Below, one piece after another: positions 31,731-43,371 of a DNA stretch of 64,000 nt. The notes beneath the pieces are model-generated. The model searched no databases and had not been told where the DNA came from. It was given only the letters and a program-made list of their open reading frames with translations. The stretch's first letter is position 1, and each line of letters opens with the position of its first letter. Location of the stretch: contig NC_079516.1 of the NCBI RefSeq assembly GCF_000801105.2, positions 30,665,643 to 30,729,642 of the forward strand, given 5' to 3'. Origin of the DNA: Raphanus sativus (taxonomy: Eukaryota; Streptophyta; Magnoliopsida; Brassicales; Brassicaceae). Position numbers and translations under genes: made by a program.

Positions 31731-32434
31731 GCGGACTGGTATTGCCTTTGCCCCCCAGACAGCTTGTAGTTGGGCTGCTGCATGCTGTTTTCATTTCGAT
31801 TCCTGAGCTCATATGGCCTCATTTCCTCTAAGTGCTTTCTGAGTTTTGTGACTTTTTCGGCCAGTTTTGGCTTGATCGGCTGTTTTTTGGTACAAGCTCG
31901 AATTCTTCATGGAGTCCGGGGATTTGTATGGTGATTGTTATGCTTCCTTGCGTCGAGGTCGCCGTCGTACCCTGGACGTCGTATCGATCTCGCCTGTTTG
32001 TGCTTAGCGAGATCATGTCTACCCTTTTTTTGGGAGCGGATGGTGGCGAGTTTGGTGACTCGGCCTCTACCTCCCGAGCCCTTTTGTGGGAAGACGATTT
32101 CGGCTTTTTGTCACTTTTTGGAGTCGAAGGGAGTTCATCCTCTTGGGAGTTTTCTTCTTCCTCCTTTCTCTCTTTTTCGCTTAAAGAAGCGCGGCATTCC
32201 TCAGTGGAATGTCCTTTTCGTTTGTGGAAATCGCAATGCTTGTTTAGATCGAAAGTGGATGACCTGTTTTCGTGGAGTTGTCTATTGCGTAAGAATGGTG
32301 ATCTTTGGTCGGTGCTTGTTTACTTGTCGAGGTCTTTTTGCTGGCGGCGTTTTTGCTTGCCAAGAATTGTTCTTTCAAGTTAGCTACGTCCTCTTCGTAG
32401 GCTGCGAAGTACGATGCTCGATGCAGCGCGTCAT
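31731..32434 (-). pseudogene. Element E Gag-protease linker, degraded
   Basis: Short minus-strand frames only. A possible zinc-knuckle region (around 32190-32240, the complement of CATTCCTCAGTGGAATGTCC) is too broken to call. The plus-strand frames here are shadows. Confidence 0.45.
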
Positions 32435-33578
32435 CTAGTGACACCGGGGCTCTGACCGACATTTCTTCTGCGAAGTACCACACACACCATTTTTCAGGGC
32501 GGCTAGGGCCACTCCGTCGTTTAGGTTTGCGATTTTGGCTTTGATTTCCCTAAATTTGTTTATGTAGGCTCTTAGAGGCTCGAAGGGTGCTTGTTTGAGG
32601 TTCCATAGATCGGCTTCGGTCGTTCTGGTTTCTATGAACACCGAGTATTGTTTTAGGAATGCCGACACTAGTTGTGTGAAGTTATCAATCGAATTTTCTT
32701 CTCGGCCGGCGAACCATTCTAGGGCGGAGCCCGTGAGGTTCTCCAGCGAAGAAACGACAGTAGCCCGCTTCTTTTTCATCGTCGTTGAGATGCGCTCTGG
32801 ATATTGCGAGTCTAAAGGCTCGGATGTGAGCTTTAGGGTCTGAGTTTCCAGAGTACTCGGGGAATTTAATTTTCCCGACGGTGCTTAGGTTCATCCCCGA
32901 GATTCTTTCTGTGAAGGGAGTCCTTCGTATTTCCTCTATAGCGAGGTCGATATCTGGGGCTGCGCTTGTTGCCATATGCATAATAGTGTGTAGTCGTTTG
33001 AGTTTGGCATCGTTTCAATCGATGTACTCCTGAAAGTTCCTGTTTCCTCCATCGGTCCTCAGGTCATCCCTCCGCGGAGTCCCAACAGCGGTTGGGGAAA
33101 AAGGTGGCACTTCATTTCGTCTACCCTGCTCGAGACCTGTGTCAGGGATCCCAAAATCTCCCGTCGTTGTGTGATGGACTCCGGAAGCTCGTTGGTCGGA
33201 AGGCGGGGTCTCGAATCGAACTTCGTTGGCTCTTTCGGTGAAGCCGTTGGTCCGGAGAGGCGTGATCGGGGAGCCTTGGGTTCGTGTTGGGTTTTCTCCA
33301 GTTCCATTAAAACTTAGGCTCCGAGGAATCGGGCTGGTATACGGATTGTTAAGCGAGTTATCTCCGGCATAATGTCCCGATGGAGCACTCGAAAAACCGG
33401 GGGTTCCGAAGGCTCTGCCGTTCGGTGCTCGAGGCAACGGATTCGTCTGGGATCTGTGCACGTCCTGAATGCTAGCTCGATGCTCGGCGAACTCTCTTTC
33501 AGTTTGTTCTAGCCTGGAGGTAATTGCTCGATGAGCGATCTCCTGCTCCTGGGCTTTGTCTAGGAGGGCTCGTACCAT
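32435..33578 (-). pseudogene. Element E gag, frameshifted
   Basis: The N-terminal frame (33578-33015) is a low-complexity region with a coiled coil (AQEQEIAHRAITSRLEQTE). The next frame (32981 to about 32750) begins the capsid-like domain with FTERISGMNLSTVGKIKFPE and GNSDPKAHIRAF, typical of Tat Gag. A frameshift near 32750 moves it into 32779-32435, with GSALEWFAGREENSIDNF and PFEPLRAYINKFREIK completing the Retrotrans_gag domain. A further break separates the N-terminal frame near 33000. Confidence 0.78.
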
Positions 33579-33936
33579 GCCCCGAAGCTCTGCGACTTCC
33601 TCCCTTGCTTGGGTTATTTGTATAGGAGAAATCGGTCTTATTGGTTGAGTTCGGGTTAGCGAACTGTCTATTGGGGATCTGTCCCCAGTTCGACTCCAGA
33701 CTCGGGATCCGGATCTGTCGGAGGCTGTGACCCCAGCTGGTGGAGCTTGCGGGATCTGGGTTGGATCGTTGATCCCGCTTATGTTAACTGGTCCGATCGG
33801 CAGATTGACTCCTTGGTCGACTCCGATTGGAACGGCTTGTCAGATCTCTGTTGAGGGACTCCAGATTGACTTGGATCCATAATCGTGCTTAGAAATCCTA
33901 GATCGGGTTCTTAGCAAGGATGTTTTTCGTTTATCT

Positions 33937-33954
33937 TCCCCACAGTCGGCGCCA
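33937..33954 (-). other. Primer binding site of element E
   Basis: The minus strand reads TGGCGCCGACTGTGGGGA, three bases from the LTR. Confidence 0.8.
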
Positions 33955-33957
33955 AAA

Positions 33958-34408
33958 TGTAGAACCTAAAATCTACACTCAAGTATTTTGTAGTGTTTGT
34001 AAGTAAACTAGGGAAGTGACAAAAGATGTAGGCAACGATATCCTTAGAACACAACGATGTAATCGGAATTTGGTAGACAAAAATGGACTTTTATTGATTA
34101 AGAGGTCGAATACAAAGAATAGCTAAGAGATCAACTATATCAAGGAGGTCGATCAAGTATCAGATCTAAAGCGAAATAAGAAAGGTGAATATTTGTGGTG
34201 TGCTCTCTCTCTAGGGTTTTCGCTGTGTCTTTAGCATTGATATTCTCTCCCTTTTTTAAGCTCAACTCCGCTATTCTTGTAACTACTTCCGCGACCTCTT
34301 CGACTTCGGCGACCTTTTTCACATCATTGACGTTGCTATGGGTTTTATCCTTTTACGGCCCATTTTAAATATAGCTCATTTAGCCTATGTCAAAAATTGG
34401 GTCCAATA
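33958..34408 (-). repeat. Element E 5' LTR (451 bp)
   Basis: It matches 25085-25538. The terminal CA is changed to TA (34407-34408), but the CCCCT duplication follows directly and fixes the border. Confidence 0.88.
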
Positions 34409-35556
34409 CCCCTCATTGATTATTGCATACCTCCGGGGGCAGGTTGTAATGTTACAAAGTTGAGAGTAGCCAAAAATCACTGGCAGAGTTCAACTAATGT
34501 TTCCACCTTCTTCACTAAACATGGATACCACTGCTCGCCGCCAACAACATGTCCAATATATCTTCTCCGATACGGAGGATCAACAGGATATCTCCAAGTA
34601 CCAAGATAGAATCTCTGAATGTCCCCCTGCCAGAGGTCGAGGTACAATCCTAAGACAAGGCATGAAGCTACTACAGCATCGAAACCTCGAGGAGCATCGA
34701 GTATGCTGAATGCAACAAGGGGACCGGCACGAAGACCTGAATGAAAGTCCACTATTGCTTTTAAAAGGTCAAAAAGGTGCAAGCAAGGCCAACGGAATCA
34801 ACAATGAGGATCCTCAGCTCTAGCCTCCGGGTCATATTCAACCTCTTCGTTCTCCTATCCTTGCCGAGGCTTTCCTTCTCAGAAATCATGGATCCCGACT
34901 CATACATTCCTCCGCACGACTCATGAAACCAGAGAGTCCTCGAGAAATGCAAACTGAAGTCCTACCTGAACCAAGGTCGAGTTTAGTTCCAGGAGCAGCA
35001 CAAGCATCTCGGGCACCCCTTCGATATCCAATGACAGTGGACCACGCGCCTTTGGACCGAGTATCTCAACTGCTCAGAAAATTTATCTCTGACTCCAAGA
35101 CCAGGACTTCCATAGGCAGGCCATCATAATCGAGAGTACAACCAGACTCGCATGGTCCTCATCACTCGGACCAAGCACACATTCATTGAAGCACACATTC
35201 ATTGAAGCACGTCTGAAAGTCTATCTACATTGGTCCAAGCCGCGACATCAGGCCTATATGGTGTACCGACGAATATACTACTTGTTCCAGATCACGTGAC
35301 TGTATTCGACCAAGGATTACCGTCCATTCTCCAGGTCCTACATGTCCAATCAGGTTATGAAACCTTTCAGATCATGCGCAAGTACATCTAGGCGCTACCA
35401 ACAAGACAGTTTAGCGTCTCAGGATTTGGCATCCTTTTTAGTAGACAAGCCGACGTCGTATCTCGAATTTCTCAAGGAACTTGGTACCATGGTGCAACTC
35501 ATGAAGTCCTATGAAGAAAGTCATGTTATTTCCTGTCTTCAACCATGAAGCCAGAA
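34409..35556 (+). other. Element F internal remnant
   Basis: This continues the DNA interrupted by E. It leads into a PPT and a plus-strand LTR, so it is the 3' internal part of a gypsy element. The only frames are short and broken; I recognise no domain. Confidence 0.5.
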
Positions 35557-35570
35557 AATAAGGGGCAAAC
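35557..35570 (+). other. Polypurine tract of element F
   Basis: AAATAAGGGGCAAAC-type tract directly before TGTTGGGGAAAAAT. The same tract, inverted, is beside the LTR of G. Confidence 0.75.
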
Positions 35571-36966
35571 TGTTGGGGAAAAATAATCCATGAGGGGATT
35601 TCCCCAGCTTCCGGCTTCCAGGTTCCAACATCTTCTTCCAGGGTCCGACCCCTATCCGGGTCAGACCCCTGTCAGGGTCCGACCCCTGCCCCAGGTTCAA
35701 GGTTCCGGGCCAAATAATTAATCCTGCCTCTGAGTAAAAAGGAAAACTTCAAGATAAAGGTAAACATCCATATTTATCATAATATGGTCGAATCTCCTTA
35801 AGTCTAAGAGAAGAAAGAGGAAGTATTCCAATACATGGAGCCGCCTTTAAGAAAAATAGATATATTCTATTATCTAAGGATAAAGTGAATATTTCCAAAT
35901 ACTAGAGAGGAGGCACGACTTCTACTATAAATAAAAGGGTTAATAAACCCTAAAAGAGGAGGTCAACACGTTCAGAGACAGAGTTCACAAGTTCTACAGC
36001 CGTCAAGCTAATATTTCATACCTAGAAGACCTTCTACTTGGATTCGCCTATGACAGGTTGATCCCGACGTTTACTATCAGCTAGATGGGGCTCTATACTC
36101 ATTGTTACACGTCCACAGTAGAGGAAGACGTCCATCTAAAGAAGACATAAACCCCATAGTCAATTCGACGGCTACCAAGGCATGAATTGACCTAAAAGAC
36201 TATCTCCACCGACATGTCTATGGAGGACGAATCCCTGCGATCATCACCAACAAGATGACGTCTCTGTTCATGGCAGCACGTCTATAACTCAATATATTGG
36301 CTCAGGCTATAATATCTAGCTCATCGGCAAGGACACTCCTTGCTCCATGAAGCATATCGAAGCTCCATGCTCACTGCAGCATCCCGACGACCCCACCATC
36401 TATTCCGGCCATGTGTCCTCTACAATAGATGACTCCTATCAACTACAGAGCCACGTGCCTACCAGGCCACATGCCTCCATCAGGCTCCGCACCTCCACAA
36501 GGCCACATGCCTATCAGGCCCCGTGTCTCCACAAGGCCACGTGCCTACGAGGCCACGTGCCCATCTAGTCTACGAGCCTCCAATATATGAACTACGAATG
36601 GCTTTATCCCCTTCTGAGGGGTACGTAGGCAATCCCCACTGTAGGATGCAGCTATAAATCCCAAACACCTTCTACGGTTCCATGACTTAGAACCTAGAAT
36701 ACACCTTTAGAACGAGGAACCATCGACTATACATCATGAAGACATTGCGGCCTTCATTATAGACCATGTGTCCTTCACCACAGATAGGCAGCCCCTGCCT
36801 ATCGACCAATATCCCTTGCTGATACGAAGGCATTGTTGATACATACTGGTCCATATCCTTATGGCAGTATCCTAGAAGCAGGATCTCCTGGTTCATCTAC
36901 CACTAAAGCAGGAGAAAGCACTATGACTACTTGTCTCCTTCCTCCTATCATTCCGTAGGCTGAGCA
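35571..36966 (+). repeat. Element F 3' LTR, probable extent
   Basis: The start TGTTGGGGAAAAATAATCC is certain. The end is placed at GAGCA, where the oppositely oriented LTR of G begins. A TATA-like ACTATAAATAAAAGG lies at about 35918-35932. GGGTCCGACCCCT repeats occur at 35640-35695, and CCACGTGCC/CCACATGCC repeats at 36450-36565. GGGGTACGTAGGCAATCCCC at about 36617-36636 is inverted relative to the related motif in E and B. Confidence 0.6.
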
Positions 36967-37406
36967 TGTTAGGGTATTTTTGTGTAGGATCGTTTAAGTG
37001 CTACGAAACACTAGAAGATTTGTATGAAAGCAAGAGAAATCGTAAACTAGAAGATGTTATCGAGTGTTTGAATCGGGACTACAATGTTTGGGTGTATAAA
37101 CCCTAGTTCTAGTCGCCTAAACTCTAATCTTCTAGTCTCCGAAAGTCGATCCCTTATTCTAGGGTTTGGGCACCCCTTTTATAGTTGTAGATGTCGGCTT
37201 CAAGTAATAGAACTCTTCCATAATCGCAAAAATGGAAGTTTCCCCTTAGGTAGAAAACTTCTATTTTGCTCCAAGGGGTTGGTCCGATCTAGGGGTCGGA
37301 CCTAAGGCAGGGGTCGGTCCCTGGTTTCCTCTTGAGCAAGGGTCCGGAAGTCGAGGTCCTTTCCGGAAGCTGGAGAAAACTCATGTCTGGATATTTTTCC
37401 CCAACA
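36967..37406 (-). repeat. Element G 3' LTR (440 bp)
   Basis: On the minus strand it starts TGTTGGGGAAAAATATCC and ends with the complement of TGTTAGGG. A TATA box (CTATAAAAGGGG, minus strand) lies near 37171-37183. The PPT GAATAAGGGGCAAAC (minus strand, 37407-37421) abuts it. The LTR shares its first 40 or so bases and the PPT with F but is only a third as long. Confidence 0.8.
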
Positions 37407-37421
37407 GTTTGCCCCTTATTC

Positions 37422-37979
37422 CTTGATTTGCTCGTGGAAATCAAGGGATAACATGTGCTTCCTGAGCCTTGGAAGTTTTCTCCTTGGGACGGAGAATCTC
37501 TCGGGTACCTTATCTTCTTGCAATGGGTCAGGCCGAGACCCTAGCTGATGAAATGAGATACTGATTTTACGAGGCTCTGAAAGTCGTAGCTTCCTAGAGC
37601 GTCCAGATCCGTGTCTTGACTAGTTTTCAAATGAAAAGAAGATGGGGTGTCCCCCTTTTGAAGAATCAAGGGGTACGAGCCTTGCCTTTGGAATCTGATC
37701 GAATGAAGTGCGCTTTGCGAATAGGCCCAAAGATGGTTGAGTTTCTCCGTTTGGCGCCCATTTGGTCTCGTGGCAATTTGTACGAGGCGCGTGGTCGCAA
37801 CCCTAGGGTTTTCTCCTTCTTTCTTTCATTTGATCGAGACCAAAGTCTTTTTCTCCTCATTTCTTCTCTACTCTTCTCAAGATTCTCTCTCTCGGCGGCT
37901 CCCTTTCTTGAAGAATTCCTCTCGTTCAGGTAGCCGTCTTCTTCCCTTTCCACTTTTCTTTTCTTCTGATTGATCGATA
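37422..37979. other. Leader of the antisense gene in element G
   Basis: No coding frame on the element strand. The last 150 bases are CT-rich (TTCTCCTTCTTTCTTTC), like the leader before the antisense gene of E. Confidence 0.5.
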
Positions 37980-38950
37980 ATGTCCAACGGTTCCCCTAGC
38001 AAAACCCTAGAATCTCCCGTTGATAGTAGAGCTAGATCCAAAACCCTAGGCTCGATGAACTCTTCTTCTCAGTCCCCCGAACCCACAGCCGATGCGGAGG
38101 GTCCCTGTCTCGACGTTGGGGAGTACATCTCCTCCGGCGATGAAGCAGAAGAGTCTTTGTTGGTGGGTCCGGTTTCCAGAATCGGAAAGAGAGATGTTGA
38201 AGAGTTGAGGAGGAAGTACGATCTTCCCCAGGATCTGGAGATCCGAGTTCCGGGTCCTTCCGATAGGATATCGGATTTTGAAGTCGATGAGATCCCGATC
38301 TACGAGGCATACTTCGAGGCGGGCATTCGGGATCGCGTTCCTTCTCTGATCGCCAAACTCTCGGAACATTTGGACATCTCCCCGGGTCAGCTGACTCCTC
38401 CAGCCTGGAGGACCTTGATCGCGATCCAGAACCTAGGTGACTTGGAGCGCTTGGTGATAGGAGTGAACGAGGTGCTCCACTCGTATTATGTCGCTGATCT
38501 GCCTTGATCAAAGGGGAAGTATTACCTCCACCCTCGTAGTAGCCAAGCTTTGGTTTGAGAGATCGAGAAAGGCGCAAGGAAGCGTCATCCAGTCTTTAGT
38601 AGTAGATGGGCAGAGAGATTTGCCTTCGTAACCCTTCCTGGATTTTCTCCTATTTGACATGTAGTGGGTAGGTTGCTATTCTTCTCAATAACCTTTGGTC
38701 GCGGTATTGATTTGTCCTTATTTTTCTTTTTATTGCAGAGGTATCTCGCAAACCCGTGCCTGAAGGGAAGGAAGTTGCCGATCAGATCCTTGATCTTCCT
38801 CCGTTACGTCGTCAAACCACCTTTCTTACCAGCAAAGAAGTCTTAAGGCAGTGCAGCATCTGGGGTAAGATTTTCACATCATGTCTTTTCTTACGAGCTT
38901 GTTTACTGACTGCTTTGGTCCTTTTCAGGTAACATGTCGGGATCCACAGG
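37980..38950 (+). pseudogene. Antisense ORF of element G (Transposase_28-like)
   Basis: An uninterrupted 175-codon frame (37980-38507) begins MSNGSPSKTLESPVDS, is acidic and low complexity for 60 residues, and then has the conserved block RKYDLPQDLEIRVPGP, YEAYFEAGIRDRVPSLI and LDISPGQLTPPAWRTL. This matches the putative gypsy-type transposon domain and the antisense ORF of E. A TGA at 38505-38507 cuts it where homologous sequence continues in frame (KGKYYLHPR...RWAERFAFV). Probable introns end at about 38738 (TTTATTGCAG) and 38928 (CCTTTTCAG). It runs into the Athila ORF of element I at about 38935-38955, where G is truncated. Confidence 0.65.
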
Positions 38951-39964
38951 AGAATAAAGCTATGGAGGCGTTCATCCAAGCCGCGGAGAAGCTCTCAGCC
39001 AAGAAGCCTGCTGCTTTGTCTTGGAACTTGTAGGTGTTCTCGTTGCGCAAGATGTGGCATGCGATCAGGTAAGGAGTATCAATGTACTCCATCTCAGAGA
39101 CAACCTTGTAGGAGCTGAGGTTGATGTAGAAGCGCTGGAACAAGGGAGTGAGCAGACTGCCACAACGATCCTTCTTGTCATCAGTCCGAATCAAGGTGTC
39201 TCTGCGCTCAGCGAACATGGAGATGAGATGGAAACCTGGGTTGGTCTTAACCTCCTGGATCAGGGTGATGTTCTCTCTGCGCATCTCGTCCTCAAGTCCC
39301 GTGTAGAGAACCTGGAGCTCTCCTTCGCGAACAGGACATTGGACACGATCTTGGCGATGATCCGGATAGTAGAGTTCCAGATCTGCGACTGGTAGGCCTT
39401 GCGAGAGGTGAACTTGCCGGCTGCAATGAGATCCCAAAAGGTGTCTGCCGGCTTGAACTTCTTCTCCACTGAAACTCCCTTAGGCGTGTCTGCAATCTCT
39501 GGTAGCTCATTCAGATCGTTGAGAGAGATGGTGCAGAACTTGCCATCAGCCATGAAGGAGAAGGAGCAGTTCTCGTATGTAGGTGCATTGGAGTTCTGGT
39601 AAGTGATCTGGCACGTCGCGAGCACTTGCCTGACCAAATCCGGGTAGAGAACCTGGGCTTGGAAACAAAGAGCCATGAGTCCCATAGCCTGAACCGTGTC
39701 AAACACCTCGGTGTCAAGGCCTAGATCAGCTAAGGTCTCCTGGTGCGCGAACCGCGTGGGCAAGATATCCGCTAGAAGGAGCCGGTTGTATCTCGCTGCT
39801 GACTCCTTGTCCCATCCCTCAACATTGTAGTCAAGGAGCATCGGATCATTGAGGTCGATGGGCTCGCCTTCAGTCTTGTTCGGCCATGGGTAACCAGGTG
39901 GAGCTCTCACGGCTGGAGAAGCTGTGGTCTTGGCGGCCCGTGCGTTTCTCATCTTTGGAGGCAT
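38925..39964 (-). pseudogene. Athila ORF-1-type protein of element I, frameshifted
   Basis: The first frame (39964-39260, 234 residues) begins with a basic N-terminus, then PPGYPWPNKTEGEPIDLNDP, and has the conserved block RFAHQETLADLGLDTEVFDT characteristic of the Arabidopsis Athila ORF-1 family encoded between pol and the 3' LTR. A frameshift at about 39290-39430 moves it into the frame ending at 38925 (RENITLIQEVKTNPGFHLIS, YIDTPYLIACHILRN). The end is truncated by the junction with G. The plus-strand frames here are shadows. Confidence 0.8.
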
Positions 39965-40747
39965 CTGTAAAACAAAAACAATATCCCAATATCAGCACAG
40001 TTCATTGGTTGTTCTAGAAACGATGGAACAATCCAATCTTCTTATTATACCCAAGTCCATCGATTACTAGACAACCTACACAAGCCTCAATGTCTACATC
40101 ACAAATCGCAAAGACCAAGAATCACAATCAACAAATCGGTTCCTCTTCCATTCAAAATCAATCATCAATTCAATCCTAGTAGCAAGTATACTATCAAGAG
40201 CTACAATCTAGGATGAAATCGCAAAGCATAAAGGGAAAAGAGGATCCAAGAAATCACTCCCAATCGCGAATTGCATGCGCAAAGAGGGGGAGGATTCTTG
40301 AGTGATTACCTTGATTGGAGAGGTGATTCCTACAAAACAAACCAATCTCTAGAGAACCCAAGAGATGAGAACCAAAATCGATGGAGAGAAAGAGAGATGA
40401 GTGGTTCGCGATTTAGGGTTCAAAGGGTGTGGTTTGCGGCGAGAGAGATGAAGTGGGGAAGTGGAGTGAGTGGGCCTTAAATAGGCCAACCAAAACCGCT
40501 TCCCCTTCCCTTTTATTTGTTTTTTTTTATATATTTTTTTTTGTTCGAGTACTTACCTGGGAACAATCGGCGGAACAACCGCTGGAGTGTTCTCCTGGAA
40601 AGATCTCGAGTTTTCTTGATTTTTCAACCTGCAAGTTAGTTTCTGGAATGATAAAAGTAAAAAGATAAAACAATATTTACACTCACCAGTGGGTTGCCTC
40701 CCACCAAGCGCTTGTTTTCTGTCACTAGCTTGACTTCAATGAGCCGA
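39965..40747 (-). other. Element I spacer between pol and ORF-1
   Basis: Non-coding. It contains poly-T (40516-40543) and the AGTGGG...CCCACY hairpin at 40688-40705. Confidence 0.7.
40688..40705 (-). promoter_or_regulatory. Conserved hairpin after the Athila pol
   Basis: In the element sense GGTGGGAGGCAACCCACT differs by one base from the copies in A and C. The position, shortly after the last coding frame, is the same. Confidence 0.6.
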
Positions 40748-43371
40748 TTAGGCCTGAGGGGGATCGCTTAAGGGTATCTCTACACCTTCAGCACTTGTTG
40801 TGTCAGCAAGATCTGGCTTGAGACGCTGACCATTGACAACAAATTCTCCACCTCTTGTGTCCAGCAACACAACAGCTCCATAGGGGCGAACCTCCTTGAT
40901 GGTGAAAGGTCCAGACCATCTGGACTTAAGCTTTCCAGGGAACAGCTTAACCCTGGAGTTGAAGAATAAGACCTGATCGTTCGGAGCAAAGCTTCTGCTG
41001 ATGATCCGTTTGTCATGGAACGCCTTGGTCTTTTCCTTGTATATCTTAGAGCTTTCATAGGCCAGATGCCTGATCTCCTCCAACTCGTGGATCTGAATGG
41101 TTCGCCTCTCCTTGGCGGGTTTGATGTCGAAGTTGAGTAGTTTGACAGCCCAAGCAGCCTTGTACTCTAGCTCAACAGGTAGGTGGCACGCCTTGCCATA
41201 GACCAGATGATAGGGAGTGGTCCCTAAAGGTGTCTTGTAGGCTGTTCTGTACGCCTAGAGAGCATCGTCAAGCTTAAGGGAACAGTCCTTGCGGGTGGTG
41301 TTGACAGTCTTCTGCAGGATGCTCTTGATCTCTCTGTTGGAAACTTCCACTTGACCACTTGTTTGGGGATGATAGGCGGTTGCAACCTTGTGTTTCACAC
41401 CATTCTTGCTCAGCAATCCTTGGAACAACTTATTGATGAAGTGAGTTCCACCATCGCTTATAACCACTCTAGGCACTCCAAATCTTGGAAAGATGATGGA
41501 GGTGAACATCTTGATTACAACTCGTGCATCATTGGTTGGACTAGCAATCGCTTCTACCCACTTGGAGCCATAGTCCACAGCAACTAAGATGTACTCGTTC
41601 TTGTGAGAGACTGGGAATGGTCCCATGAAATTGATCCCCCAGCAGTCGAACACTTCAACTTCAAAGATATAGTTCTGAGGCATCTCGTTTCTCTTGCTTA
41701 TACTCCCCATCCTTTGGCATGAATTGCATCGTGATATGAAAGTGTGAGCATCTCTGAACATAGTGGGCCACCAGAAACCAGCTTGGAGGATCTTGGAAAC
41801 TGTCTTGAAGGTGGCAAAGTGACCAGCATAAGAGGAACCGTGACAGTGGTGAAGGATCCCTGGAATATCAGCCTCTGGAACACACCTCCTGAAGATCCCA
41901 TCTTTGCCTTGCCGATATAGATACGGCTCATCCCAGAAGTAGTGCCTCGCTTCCCTTAGAAATTTCCTCTTCTCATTCCCAGTGAACCTAAAAGGCTTTT
42001 TCTCAGCTGCCAAGAAGTTGGCAATCTCAGAACACCATGGAAGGTTCGGGTACTGCTTCTGGATCACTGCAACCAATGCTCCTTCTACGTGGGAGCAGTC
42101 CTTGATGACAGGTGACGACTGTTCCAAGTTGCACAGACCAATCGCATTGACGTATTCCATCGGTTGTTCCTCGTCAAGAACTGTCTCATCTGACACTTTC
42201 ATCCTGGAGAGATGATCTGCTACTCCATTATCAACCCCCTTCTTGTCTCTTATCTCCAGATCAAATTCTTGGAGCAAGAAAATCCATCTTAAGAGCCGCG
42301 GTTTAGCATCCTTCTTCGTGAGTAGGTACTTGAGAGCCGCGTGGTCTGTGTGCACAATCACCTTTGATCCAACCAGATAGGATCTTAACTTCTCAAAAGC
42401 GAACACGATGGCAAGGAGCTCCTTCTCTGTGGTTGCGTATCGGCATTAAGCTTCATCTAAGGTCCTGCTTGCATAGTATATAAGGTGAATCTTCTTGTTT
42501 TTACGCTGTCCAAGGACTGCTCCCACTGCAAAATCACTTGCATCTGTCATGATCTCAAAAGGAAGATCCCAGTCTGGAGGTTGGACAACTGATGCACTGA
42601 CTAGAGCTCCCTTGATCGTGTGGAATGCGGCTAGGCAATCGCTGTCAAAGGCGAACTGAGCTTCTTTGAAGAGCAACCGAGTGAGTGGTCTCGCGATCTT
42701 AGAGAAGTCCTGGATGAACCTCCTATAGAAACCAGCGTGCCCCAAGAAACTCATGATTCCTTTCATTGAAGTCGGTGGTTGCAGACTCATCATGACCTCG
42801 ATCTTTGCCTTGTCCACCTCAATGCCTTTCTCTGATATCTTGTGTCCCAGAACAATCCCATCTCTGACCATGAAGTGGCATTTCTCCCAGTTCAGCACCA
42901 GATGCTTCTCCTCGCATCGGTTCAGCACCCTGCACAAATTTGACATACAGACATGAAAGGAGCTTCCATAGACGCTGAAATCGTCCATGAAAACCTCCAT
43001 TATGTCTTCGATCAGATCAGTAAAAATCGACATCATGCAGCGTTGGAAGGTCGCTGGAGCATTGCACAAGCCGAAAGGCATCCTCCTGTATGCATATGTT
43101 CCATAGGGGCATGTGAACGTCGTCTTCTCCTGATCGTCTGGGTGGATGGGAATCTGAAAGAAACCTGAATAACCATCTAAAAAGCAATAGTAAGGGTGGT
43201 TAGCCAATCTCTCAAGCATTTGATCAATAAAAGGAAGTGGGAAGTGATCCTTACGAGCCGCAGCATTCAACTTACGAAAATCAATACACATGCGATGACC
43301 AGTAACTGTTCTAGTAGGGATCAATTCATTCTGTTCATTGGTTATCACAGTGATCCCACCCTTCTTAGGTA
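40748..43371 (-). pseudogene. Athila pol (RT, RNase H, integrase) of element I, two nonsense mutations
   Basis: One minus-strand frame runs from 43371 to 40748 with only two stops (42444-42446 and 41252-41254), each a single change. It starts inside RT at PKKGGITVITNEQNELIPTR because element H cuts off the N-terminus. RT shows FRKLNAAARKDHFPLPFIDQ, FGLCNAPATFQRCM and the catalytic VFMDDFSVYG. RNase H shows EIMTDASDFAVGAVLG, then the first stop. Integrase has the HHCC zinc region ([18 protein letters not shown]), [21 protein letters not shown] and [10 protein letters not shown] for the Asp-Asp-Glu triad. The second stop replaces a Trp-like position before AYRT. The C-terminal part ([15 protein letters not shown]) is intact. 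It is the only gypsy RT/IN in the window. Confidence 0.92.

Larger units (their letters stand above)
25085..34408 (-). mobile_element. Element E: Tat-like LTR retrotransposon with opposite-strand genes
   Basis: LTRs of about 450 bp lie at both ends. The primer site beside the right LTR puts the element on the minus strand. CCCCT flanks it (25080-25084 and 34409-34413). Minus-strand order is Gag (33578-32435), protease (31730-31077), then no RT/RNase H/integrase. Plus-strand genes follow (25860-30432), occupying the place of the antisense ORFs known from Tat-group elements. A solo LTR of the SID family interrupts one of them. Confidence 0.9.

Noticed and set aside
31832..32438. Plus-strand ORFs opposite the Gag-protease linker of E
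   Set aside because: Low-complexity Ser/Phe translations of the antisense strand, no domain.
35571..37406. Foldback transposon or large palindrome formed by inverted TGTTGGGGAAAAAT ends
   Set aside because: Each end is preceded by a PPT on its outer side and contains its own TATA box, so these are two LTRs in opposite orientation.
38925..39964. Viral envelope gene
   Set aside because: The position fits the env-like slot of Athila elements, but I see no signal peptide, fusion motif or clear transmembrane segment; annotated only as Athila ORF-1 type.
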